A stretch of DNA of 64,000 nt from Pontibacterium granulatum. GTDB lineage: Bacteria; Pseudomonadota; Gammaproteobacteria; Pseudomonadales; Balneatricaceae. This document shows, piece by piece, positions 8,750-16,691 of this stretch. The number at the start of each line of letters is the position of its first letter. Within the stretch, counting starts at the first letter, position 1. Made by a program: the position numbers and the translations under genes. The DNA lies in NCBI RefSeq assembly GCF_029961155.1, contig NZ_JASBRH010000006.1, positions 124,001 through 188,000 on the forward strand, written 5' to 3'. The notes below the pieces were generated by a model. It had not been told where the DNA came from. It made no database searches and saw only the letters and a list, made by a program, of their open reading frames with translations.

Positions 8750-9436
8750 TCAAAGGGTTAAAGTAGGAGCTTCGGTTTCGGTCAATTGCCAGTTCAAGGT
8801 ATTCCAGCCGCGTTGGCTGGCGATCTCTGAAAGCTTGGTATCCGGATTGGTTGCCACCGGATTGGGCACCTGCTCGAGCAGAGCCAGGTCGTTGATCGAA
8901 TCGCTGTGGAACAGGGCATCGGTCAGATTTTCGTTTTGTTCTTCGCACCAGATCGCCAGTCGCTGCACCTTGCCTTCGCGGAAGGACGGGATGCCGTCGA
9001 TGGCGCCGGTGTAGTAACCGTCGTAGTTCTTCACCAGATCGATCGCCAGGACGTCTTCGACGCCCAGCTCGTGTGCCACCGCTTTCACGATAAAGGTCAC
9101 GGTGGCGGAGATGATCAGCGGGCGGTGACCCTGTGCCTTAAGCGCCTGCAGCAGTACACGGCCTTGCGGGTAGATGCGTGGGCATACGTAACTGCTGACA
9201 TAGTCCGGCAGCAGGGCGTCGATCTCATCGCTGTGCAGGCCGAGCACCGGCTCCACCAGAAACTCAACGTATTCGTTCATGGAGAGCTGTTCGTTGTTGT
9301 ACAGCTCCATCATCAGCGCATCGCGGCGGATGTAGTCTTCGTCTACCAGACCACGATCCTGCAGGTAGCTGCAGAACAGAGAAGCGGAGTCGCCCGCCAC
9401 CAGGGTTTCGTCCAGATCAAAAATTGCCAGTGCCAT
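8750..9436 (-). CDS. HAD-superfamily subclass IB phosphatase
   Basis: The 228-residue cytoplasmic protein starts with the HAD motif I FDLDETL (Asp7 nucleophile, Asp9). It has motif II near ISAT (about residue 104) and motif III/IV around K154 and DSINDLALL (about 178-186). The cap is of the small alpha-helical type found in HAD-IB enzymes (phosphoserine phosphatase, phosphorylcholine phosphatase, histidinol-phosphatase-like). Its ATG overlaps the stop of the upstream alkaline-phosphatase-like gene (TAATG). The pairing with a second phosphohydrolase and an importer suggests removal of phosphate from an imported or processed metabolite. Confidence 0.82.
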   Translation of the reverse strand: MALAIFDLDETLVAGDSASLFCSYLQDRGLVDEDYIRRDALMMELYNNEQLSMNEYVEFLVEPVLGLHSDEIDALLPDYVSSYVCPRIYPQGRVLLQALKAQGHRPLIISATVTFIVKAVAHELGVEDVLAIDLVKNYDGYYTGAIDGIPSFREGKVQRLAIWCEEQNENLTDALFHSDSINDLALLEQVPNPVATNPDTKLSEIASQRGWNTLNWQLTETEAPTLTL

Positions 9437-10260
9437 TACAGTCCCTTCTCCACACTCAGCAGGCCTTCGGTAACCGGTTTGCCGTGGTTGTTGATACCCA
9501 GCAGCTCACACACCACACCGCACAGTTCCAGCTGCTGCGGATCTGCACCGCGGCTGTGGCTGAAACCATCGCCGATCACAAACAGCGGGACTTCACGCTC
9601 TTCCGGCAACGTGCCGCCGTGGCTCTTGTCTTCGTTCATGCCGTGGTCGGCGGTGATCAGGATCTGATAGCCCTCTTTGATCCAGGCGGGCAGATGATCA
9701 GACAGTGCTGCATCGGTGCGGCGGGCGGTGTTGCGGTAATGACCGCTGTCGATGCCCGCGCGGTGGCCGGCATCGTCGATGTTCATCGGGTGTACCAGCA
9801 GAAATTCCGGGTTGTAGGTACGCAGCAGGTGCTCGGCATCCAGGAACAGATGGGAATCCGGGTAGTGGTCTTCGTGGTAGAAGATGCCGTACGGGATCAT
9901 CTGTTCCGGGTCGAAGGTGTAACGGTCGCGGATGGCGTCGTACGGGGTGCGGTTGTACAGCTCGCTCACCCAGTTATACGCCGCGGCAGCGGTGGTCAGG
10001 CCTGCGTTACGCGCAATGCTGAAGATGCTCTGCTGGTTTGAATTACGGGTCACATGGTTATGCACGATACCGCTGACCGTAGGAGCAACGCCGGTCAGGA
10101 TCGCTTCGTACAGCGGACGGGACATGGAAGGCAGTTCGCATTCCATCTTGTACAGGGTCGCAATCCCCTGCTCTTTCAGTGCCTGAAGGTAACCCATGCA
10201 GGTCTCACCGACCTGATAGTTGAGACCGTCCAGCACAACCAGAATGACTTTCTTAGACAT
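9436..10260 (-). CDS. Alkaline phosphatase/NPP-superfamily hydrolase
   Basis: This protein of 274 residues has no signal peptide, so it is cytoplasmic. Metal ligands and nucleophile of the nucleotide pyrophosphatase/phosphodiesterase family are visible: VVLDGLN (Asp11), PSMSRP (Ser47 as nucleophile), DDAGHRAG (Asp and His), ADHGMN (Asp, His) and SHGG (His). It is short for the family (often 400 or more), so it has the minimal fold. It is the first gene of the operon. Likely chemistry is cleavage of a phosphodiester, phosphomonoester or phosphonate (PhnA belongs to the same superfamily). The actual substrate is unknown. Confidence 0.8.
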   Translation of the reverse strand: MSKKVILVVLDGLNYQVGETCMGYLQALKEQGIATLYKMECELPSMSRPLYEAILTGVAPTVSGIVHNHVTRNSNQQSIFSIARNAGLTTAAAAYNWVSELYNRTPYDAIRDRYTFDPEQMIPYGIFYHEDHYPDSHLFLDAEHLLRTYNPEFLLVHPMNIDDAGHRAGIDSGHYRNTARRTDAALSDHLPAWIKEGYQILITADHGMNEDKSHGGTLPEEREVPLFVIGDGFSHSRGADPQQLELCGVVCELLGINNHGKPVTEGLLSVEKGL

Positions 10261-10751
10261 AGAAACCTGTAGCTCAGCCTTTAGCTGCCCGCGTGTTATG
10301 GATTAGGTGTAAGCGGACAGGCGTTGAAAACAGGGCCCAAGATACGGTTGCTGTGTGACTGGCCTGTGTAGGAAATAAGTAAAAATGATGAAACCTGATG
10401 GATTGGAGTTATATGTATAACTGCTTCTTGGGTTTTGTAACCAAATTGATGTTTGAACAGGGGGGCATTAAAGCCGTTGAAATATAAGGGGGAATCACGA
10501 TCCGTTGTGTTGGATTAGGCGTGGAGAAGCGATTGGGTTCGCGATGGGGTGCCAGGATTGGCTGTAACAAAGGCACTTTCTAAGGGGCACTTCTCGGTTG
10601 TTTTATGGGGGGCTTTCACCGCTGTTTCAAACGCTGAAGCGTGCGACAAGGTGCTGGTAAGGAGTTGTACTGCAAAAAATGGTATATAATTTCCATCTTT
10701 TGAGCGGCCCAAGCAGCTGGCCGGGTAGTCCTGAGTAACAAGACCGGATTG
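10261..10751. promoter_or_regulatory. Divergent intergenic region with palindrome
   Basis: These 491 bp separate the minus-strand import operon from the plus-strand cyclase gene and hold no credible gene. AGTTATATGTATAACT (10407-10422) has perfect 7-bp arms around TG and lies 147 bp upstream of the operon's first ATG; it is a candidate site for the operon's LysR protein. A TATAAT-like element (GTATATAAT) near 10682-10690 is a candidate -10 for the downstream cyclase gene. Confidence 0.45.
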
Positions 10752-12983
10752 ATGCAAAGATTAGCGTGGGATGAAGGAATGAGTGTCGGGGTCGAGGCGA
10801 TCGACAACGACCACAAGCAGCTCCTGGCACTGATTAACGAAATCTCCGATGCCATCGATCGGAACAAGGCCCCTGCCGTTATTGAGGATGTGTTCGCCCA
10901 GCTTGAGGCGTATGTGGTTGAACATTTCTCCCGTGAAGAGGCGCTGATGCGCCAGTGCCGCTATCCCGATCTTAAAGCCCATATCAAACAGCACCGTCAG
11001 TTCACCGCCAAGGTACCGGAATTAAAGCGGGAACTGCTCAATGCCGATTCAACGGAAGTGGCGGCGGAAATCAACCTGTTCCTCTTCGACTGGCTGATGA
11101 ACCACATCGTCGGTGAGGATATGTGTTTTGCGCAGCTGGCCCACGATTCCGGTCTCAGCACCACGAAACAGCGAACGCCCTCTTATCTGCGCCGTATGAC
11201 ATCCTGGTTGGGCAACCGCCTGACTTTAGGTCGCAGGATCTTCCTTACGGCATTGATCCCGATTGTCGGCGTCAGTCTACTCAGCGTGCTGGTGCTGTGG
11301 ATAAGTGTTCAGCGCTTTTACCATGTGCAGCAGTTGATGGGGGTGACCGCGATTGTGCAGGAGATCAATGACCTAAGCCATCAGCTGCAAATGGAGCGCG
11401 GCTTGAGTGCCGGGGTGATCTCCAGTGAATACGTTGCTTTTATGCCCTCCCTGCAGTCGCAGCGCCAGCTGACCGACCAGGCTGTAGTTGACTTTCTGCT
11501 GCAGCTGCAAGGATTGCCGGACCTGGATCCCCTGCTGGCTGCGCAAATTCAGATCACCCGCCATAAGCTGGATGAGCTCGCCGGATTAAGGGAACAGATC
11601 GACAGTGGTTCGCTGACGGTGATCCAGTCTCTGGGTTACTACTCTACGTTGATCGACAGTTTGCAGAAAATACCTGAAGGTACACTCAAGCTGGGGATGG
11701 ACTCGGATCTGGTCAACTCCATGACGGCATACACCGCGCTTTTGCATATGAAAGAAGCAGCGGGTGTACAACGGGCGATCGGTACCCAGGCAATTTTGCA
11801 AGGCGAGTTCTCGCCGGGATTGTACCAGCGTTACGCCAGCCTGCTCGGCGAGCAGCGTAGCTTTAGCAAAGTATTTAATCAGTTTGTGAGCCCCGAGCAG
11901 CAGCAACTCTGGCAGGACCATATCCAGAGCCCAGAGGCGCTCCGGATGCAGGGGTTCGAGAGCCTGATCGACCGTGCGATACAGGATGGTCGGCTGTCCA
12001 CGCTGGACAGCCTGCGCTGGTTTGAGGTGACCTCCGCGCGCATTGAAGGCCTGAAAACACTGGCCGATCAACTGGGTGAGGTGATCGACGCCCGGGCAAT
12101 TGCACAGGTGAATGAACTCAAGTGGGGACTGGTTATTACCACGATCACACTGTTGATCATTCTGAGCCTGACAATTCTGCTCTCCTGGCTGCTTAACCGC
12201 AGTGTGATCGATCCCGTACGCAGGATGACCCGTGCCATGACACGCTTGGCGGAAGGCGAACGGGATCTGCGTTTTACCGAGCACTTTGCACGGGACGAAC
12301 TGGGGCGGATGGCCGCGGCGTATGAGGCGTGTCGTCGTAGCCTGCTGCGGGCGGATGTGGCTTATACTGTGAGCAACCATCGACAGCAGGTAGAACTACA
12401 GGCCCGTATTCGAGAGAAGGAGCGTTTTCGGGTGCTTGCTTCCACGGACCCTCTGACCGGCGCGATAAACCGGCGCAAGTTCACCGAACTGGCGGAGAAT
12501 GAGATAGAACGTGCCGAGCGCTATAGTCGGCCGTTGTCGGTGATGATGCTGGATCTTGACCATTTTAAACGGGTTAACGATACCTATGGTCATGCCGCTG
12601 GGGATGATGTGCTGCGTGCGTTCTATCAAACCTGCTACGGTAAGGTGCGCAGCACGGATATTGTCTCCCGCCTGGGCGGTGAAGAGTTCGCGATATTGAT
12701 GCCGGAAACCGACATGAGACAGGCCTTGGAATTGGCTGCACGTATTCGTTACGCCATCAGTCAGTTGGTGGTCAAAGTGGGCACTCGCGATCGGGTGAAT
12801 ACTTTGACCGTCAGCATTGGTGTTACCGCTTGGGATTGTGCCCAGGCTCAAACCATCAGCGATATGCTGGAACAGGCCGATCAGGCACTGTACTACGCCA
12901 AAGAGTTGGGGCGTGACCGCGTGGTTGGGTACGACGAACACTGTCAGCTGGAAACCGGCAAAGCACGGGCGTTAGATGTATAG
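10752..12983 (+). CDS. Hemerythrin-NIT-HAMP-GGDEF diguanylate cyclase
   Basis: The protein has 743 residues. Residues 1-130 form a bacteriohemerythrin domain with the di-iron ligand series (DNDHK, HFSREEALMR, HIKQH, HIVGEDM). A transmembrane helix near 160-185 leads to a periplasmic helical sensor of the NIT type (QMERGLSAG), then a second helix near 455-478, a HAMP linker and a GGDEF domain with an intact active site GGEEF (642-646) and inhibitory site RSTD (633-636). It should make c-di-GMP in response to O2/NO at the hemerythrin and another signal, perhaps nitrate/nitrite, in the periplasm. The ATG at 10752 is preferred to the TTG one codon earlier. Confidence 0.9.
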   Translation: MQRLAWDEGMSVGVEAIDNDHKQLLALINEISDAIDRNKAPAVIEDVFAQLEAYVVEHFSREEALMRQCRYPDLKAHIKQHRQFTAKVPELKRELLNADSTEVAAEINLFLFDWLMNHIVGEDMCFAQLAHDSGLSTTKQRTPSYLRRMTSWLGNRLTLGRRIFLTALIPIVGVSLLSVLVLWISVQRFYHVQQLMGVTAIVQEINDLSHQLQMERGLSAGVISSEYVAFMPSLQSQRQLTDQAVVDFLLQLQGLPDLDPLLAAQIQITRHKLDELAGLREQIDSGSLTVIQSLGYYSTLIDSLQKIPEGTLKLGMDSDLVNSMTAYTALLHMKEAAGVQRAIGTQAILQGEFSPGLYQRYASLLGEQRSFSKVFNQFVSPEQQQLWQDHIQSPEALRMQGFESLIDRAIQDGRLSTLDSLRWFEVTSARIEGLKTLADQLGEVIDARAIAQVNELKWGLVITTITLLIILSLTILLSWLLNRSVIDPVRRMTRAMTRLAEGERDLRFTEHFARDELGRMAAAYEACRRSLLRADVAYTVSNHRQQVELQARIREKERFRVLASTDPLTGAINRRKFTELAENEIERAERYSRPLSVMMLDLDHFKRVNDTYGHAAGDDVLRAFYQTCYGKVRSTDIVSRLGGEEFAILMPETDMRQALELAARIRYAISQLVVKVGTRDRVNTLTVSIGVTAWDCAQAQTISDMLEQADQALYYAKELGRDRVVGYDEHCQLETGKARALDV

Positions 12984-13012
12984 CCCCCCAATCTTATCGA
13001 TTGGTTGTGTGC

Positions 13013-13031
13013 TTTAAAGTGATACTTTAAA
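13013..13031. promoter_or_regulatory. Inverted repeat upstream of hemerythrin gene
   Basis: TTTAAAGT-GAT-ACTTTAAA is a perfect 8-bp dyad with a 3-bp spacer. It lies between the cyclase gene and the stand-alone hemerythrin gene, 166 bp upstream of the latter. It looks like an operator more than a terminator, because it is AT-rich and lacks a T-run. The regulator is not known. Confidence 0.4.
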
Positions 13032-13196
13032 CACGAAGATGGTGTTTTTAAGGTGTCATTAATTGACTTTCGTCATTAACGGGCAAGCCGCGCCTCTCCT
13101 ATCATTAAGTCAGACCCACCGATCCCCATCCGAACCGGATCAGAGATCGCATTCCGCATACCAATGGGCTGATCCCGATAGCCGAGGTTTACACCG

Positions 13197-13757
13197 ATGA
13201 TTAATGAGCCAAACTCAACAGGTGCAGGAAGCAACGAAGATCCATTGACGGACTTTTCCAACTGTCACGTAGGCATTATCAAGAACTTCGAGCGTCTGCG
13301 TAAGCTGGCGGAAACCGAGATTGCAGTACCTGTGCAAGCGGAGGTGAAGGACGCCGCCAAACGTTTACTGGCGTTTTTCCAGGACGTGGTGCTGGAGCAT
13401 CACTCCGAAGAGGAACAGGAGCTGTTCGCAGAGGTCACGGATTCTGCCCGCCATGGCGGCGATGATGCAGCCAAAGCGCTGGCGATGATCGATCAGCTCA
13501 CCAAAGAGCATCGCTCGCTGGAGGCTCAGTGGAAAGCGATTCAAGCGGATATCAAACTGCTCTCCAAAGGCAAGCCGGCAACGCTGGATCAGGATGCCGC
13601 CGCGAAGCTGGCGACGGAATACCTGGCGCATGCCAACTTCGAAGAGCAGGAATTTCTGCCGCTGTCCGCCAAGATCCTGGGCGAGCGCGGCTTGTCTTCC
13701 CTAGGGCTGTCCCTGCATATGCGTCACACCGATGTAAGCATCCCGAACTACATTTAA
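13197..13757 (+). CDS. Hemerythrin HHE-domain protein
   Basis: This 186-residue soluble protein belongs to the HHE cation-binding family. Iron-ligand candidates are HVGII (near residue 24), LEHHSEEEQELF (about 65-75), KEHRSLE (about 104) and HANFEEQEFLP (about 145), spaced as in a four-helix di-iron bundle. GAGG about 10 nt upstream supports the start at 13197. Such proteins bind O2 or NO or buffer iron. Its place right after a hemerythrin-linked cyclase suggests both respond to the same redox or gas signal. Confidence 0.85.
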   Translation: MINEPNSTGAGSNEDPLTDFSNCHVGIIKNFERLRKLAETEIAVPVQAEVKDAAKRLLAFFQDVVLEHHSEEEQELFAEVTDSARHGGDDAAKALAMIDQLTKEHRSLEAQWKAIQADIKLLSKGKPATLDQDAAAKLATEYLAHANFEEQEFLPLSAKILGERGLSSLGLSLHMRHTDVSIPNYI

Positions 13758-13780
13758 GCACTCCATATCGCTCTCCTTCG

Positions 13781-13815
13781 GGCGGTGTATCAAACTGTCA
13801 TGTTAATACACCGCC
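13781..13815 (+). terminator. Stem-loop after hemerythrin gene
   Basis: GGCGGTGTAT (13781-13790) and ATACACCGCC (13806-13815) form a perfect 10-bp stem with a 15-nt loop, 24 nt past the stop. There is no proper T-run, so termination is probable but weak. Confidence 0.55.
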
Positions 13816-14119
13816 GTTCTCTTATATTCATATTAAAACGAACGTTTGATCGCTTTCTGTGCAGTCGTTTATCACAGGCAGCCTGCCCCTGATCTTGCTA
13901 GGTACTTTGCGTTCGCAAAAACATGAAGAAATACCTTAATTTCCCTGGCTTTTGGGGAATTTTCCTGCGCAAAGTGGTATGTTTGTCGGATAGGGGTGGG
14001 CTGTTTTATTGCGGTCCCGGTGACACCGCCCCACTTTGGGATAGGTTATACTCTAACGGTTGCTGCGTTAGAATTGATCATTCAATAACCACGGTATTTT
14101 TGGGTAGATTTTCCGCTGT
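13816..14119. other. Intergenic region, promoter likely
   Basis: About 300 bp without a credible gene. Toward its end lie a GC-rich dyad near 13995-14035 and AT-rich promoter-like sequence (GGTTATACTC near 14044). The promoter of the binding protein/kinase/receptor operon is expected here. Nothing else recognisable. Confidence 0.35.
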
Positions 14120-15073
14120 ATGGCTGAGACAAAAAGGACTTTAGATTCAGATTGCGGGCCTTGCCTGAGGACGTATATCGTCTTGCTGCTAGGGCTATTC
14201 CTGCCCGGCTTGGTGTTGGCAGCAGACACGCTGGCAGTGATCTATCCCGAAGCGCCTCCGCCTTATAAGCAGGTATTTGATCAGATCGTAGAGGGCATTG
14301 AAGCACGCCATACCGACCGCCTGCTGCGCTATCCCCTGGAGAAGAATTACAGCCGCACTTACCTCTTGAGTCAGCTCGAAGCGGACCGGGTTGATATGGT
14401 GGTTACCTTAGGGCGTCGGGGGTACTCATTGATCGGTGAGCTGTCTGGCAAATACCCCCTCGTCAGTGGTGCACTTCCGCTTACTCCTGCCAATACTGTG
14501 CCCGGTGTCAGCCTGATCGCGGACCCCGATACATTGTTCAGCCAACTGCGCAATCTCTCGCCAACCACTCAACGTATCTTTGTGCTCTTCACCGATAAAT
14601 CCCGTTGGATGGTCGAGCTTGCGCAGAAGTCGGCTGCGAAAAAAGGCTTTGAGCTGAAGGCACAGAGTGTGAATAGCCTGTCTGACGCGGTGCGGGCCTA
14701 TCAAGCGATATTGGATGGCGCGCAGGCGGAAACCGATGCGATTTGGCTACCACTGGATAAGGTGACATCAAATGAAACTGTCATCTTGCCGATGCTGCTA
14801 CGTGAAGCCTGGGATCGACGCCTGGTGCTGTTTTCCAGCAAGCCGTCCCACGTTAAACGGGGCACCCTGTTTTCGATCTATCCGAACAATCAGCAGTCAG
14901 GTGAACGCCTGGCCGAGATGGTAAAAGAGTTGTATCTGGGCCGCGCCGCGCCGGGAGTAGAGCCTTCACGTTCCCAGAATGTGGGGGTGAACCTGCGTAC
15001 CGCTGTGCACTTGGGGCTGGAGTACAGCCCGAGCCTGACACGCTCTTTCTACCGTACGTTTCCTCAACCCTGA
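14120..15073 (+). CDS. Periplasmic ABC-type binding protein (ABC_sub_bind family)
   Basis: The 317-residue protein has a signal peptide or anchor with hydrophobic residues about 18-35 (LLLGLFLPGLVLAAD). A two-lobed binding domain follows, of the family typified by TrpX-like proteins. No transporter permease or ATPase is adjacent. The next two genes encode a histidine kinase (16-nt gap) and a TonB receptor, an arrangement in which the binding protein more likely presents a ligand to the kinase than to an importer. The ligand is unknown. Confidence 0.75.
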   Translation: MAETKRTLDSDCGPCLRTYIVLLLGLFLPGLVLAADTLAVIYPEAPPPYKQVFDQIVEGIEARHTDRLLRYPLEKNYSRTYLLSQLEADRVDMVVTLGRRGYSLIGELSGKYPLVSGALPLTPANTVPGVSLIADPDTLFSQLRNLSPTTQRIFVLFTDKSRWMVELAQKSAAKKGFELKAQSVNSLSDAVRAYQAILDGAQAETDAIWLPLDKVTSNETVILPMLLREAWDRRLVLFSSKPSHVKRGTLFSIYPNNQQSGERLAEMVKELYLGRAAPGVEPSRSQNVGVNLRTAVHLGLEYSPSLTRSFYRTFPQP

Positions 15074-15089
15074 TGATTAGGTAATTACC

Positions 15090-16691
15090 GTGCTCTTAGT
15101 TGGTAATCAAAATAGTCTGAGAAAACAGTTACTGACGTTTCTGGGAGTCTCTATTGCGCTGCTCTCGGTGACCAGCTCGATTGTGGCTGCATGGATCGCT
15201 GTTAATCAGTCTCGTCAGGTACTGGAACACCACTCATTGCAGATCGCCGGAAACCTGGCGCACCAGAGCTTACTTTCGCTGATTACTGAGAGCAAGGAGA
15301 ACGCCGAACCCGCCTTGGATCAGGCGATGTCGTTCAATGACGTGTCCGGCGTGGCGATCTTCACCGAACGTATGTCCGTGTTGCAGCAACGCGGCGAGAT
15401 CAATTGGCAGACGGATAACCTGCCGGTCTGGTTTGCGGAAGAGAAACCGACGTTAGCGGCAGACCGGGCCGATCACTGGATTATCACAGCGCCCGTGTAT
15501 CTGCAGGAAGAACAGGGTGATTACGCGGAATTTGAGCTGGCTGGCGATAAGAAGCAACTCCTGGGGTACGTGATGATCAACGTGTCCAAGGATTCGTTGC
15601 AGTCGCTGACCACCAACCTGTTCAGCTACAACCTGATGATCGGTTTGGTATTTGCCACCCTGCTGCTGTGGTTGCAAAACGCGGGTCTGAAACGGATTAC
15701 CCGCCCGTTGCTTAATCTGTCGCATAGCATGAACGAGGCGCGTACCACAGGCGAACACAACTACGCCAACGTTGAGGGGCCGCTGGAGGTGCGTCAGATT
15801 GCGGAAAGCTACAACGCGATGATGCAGGTGCTGGAGCAGCAGGAAGACAAGCTGGTGAAACTCAACAGCGGTCTGGAGACCGAGGTTGCTATTCGCACCA
15901 AGGAACTGACCCATGCTCGTGACACCGCGCTGGTGGCGGTGCGCACCCAATCGGAGTTTCTGGCCAATATCAGTCACGAACTGCGTACCCCACTGCAGGC
16001 TACCATGGGCTATATCGAACTGGTCATTGAAGAACTCGAAGATGAGGCGATGGATGAGCCGGTGGAAGACCTACGCGAAGCCATGCGTGCTTCCACCCGC
16101 TTGTTGGCGCTGATCAATATGATTCTCGATCTGGCCAAGTGTGAATCGGGCAAGATGGAGCTGATGCCGCAGGAGATCAGCCTGCATAGCCTGACCCAGG
16201 AAACCGAAGCGGTGATTCGTCCGTTGGCATCCAAGAAACAGAATACCTTCAAAGTCTATCTGCCGGAGGATGATCCGGTATTAAACGTCGACAAGGAAAA
16301 AGCACAGCAGGTGCTGCTGAATCTGCTCTCTAATGCCTGCAAGTTCACCGAAAAAGGCACGGTCTTGCTGTCTGCGTCGGTGGATGACGGATTTGTGGTC
16401 TGGCAGGTGTCGGATACCGGTATCGGCATTCCAAAGAACCAGCAGAACATGATCTTTGATAAATTCCGTCAGATCGATGGCAGTGTGAAGCGCAAATACG
16501 GCGGCACTGGCCTTGGCTTGGCGATATCCAAACATTTCACGGAGATGATGGGCGGTGCGCTCGATGTGTTCAGCGAAACCGGGCAGGGAACCACCTTCGT
16601 CTTCAAATTGCCACTGGCAGCACCGGCAGATCCTGTCTCGCAGAATCTGCTATCTAAGAATTCAAGCAGTACAGACCTGGAAAAACTATGA
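15090..16691 (+). CDS. Membrane sensor histidine kinase
   Basis: The kinase has 533 residues. Transmembrane helices near 12-36 and 180-200 flank a periplasmic sensor region of about 140 residues. Then come a HAMP-like linker, a DHp domain with phospho-acceptor His296 (NISHELRTP) and a HATPase domain with N-box (LLSNACKFTEKG), G1 (DTGIGIP) and G2 (KYGGTGLGLAI). No receiver is attached. The start is a GTG at 15090 with AGGT upstream. A multidomain response regulator is encoded about 6 kb away (22388-24928) and is the best local partner candidate. Confidence 0.9.
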   Translation: MLLVGNQNSLRKQLLTFLGVSIALLSVTSSIVAAWIAVNQSRQVLEHHSLQIAGNLAHQSLLSLITESKENAEPALDQAMSFNDVSGVAIFTERMSVLQQRGEINWQTDNLPVWFAEEKPTLAADRADHWIITAPVYLQEEQGDYAEFELAGDKKQLLGYVMINVSKDSLQSLTTNLFSYNLMIGLVFATLLLWLQNAGLKRITRPLLNLSHSMNEARTTGEHNYANVEGPLEVRQIAESYNAMMQVLEQQEDKLVKLNSGLETEVAIRTKELTHARDTALVAVRTQSEFLANISHELRTPLQATMGYIELVIEELEDEAMDEPVEDLREAMRASTRLLALINMILDLAKCESGKMELMPQEISLHSLTQETEAVIRPLASKKQNTFKVYLPEDDPVLNVDKEKAQQVLLNLLSNACKFTEKGTVLLSASVDDGFVVWQVSDTGIGIPKNQQNMIFDKFRQIDGSVKRKYGGTGLGLAISKHFTEMMGGALDVFSETGQGTTFVFKLPLAAPADPVSQNLLSKNSSSTDLEKL

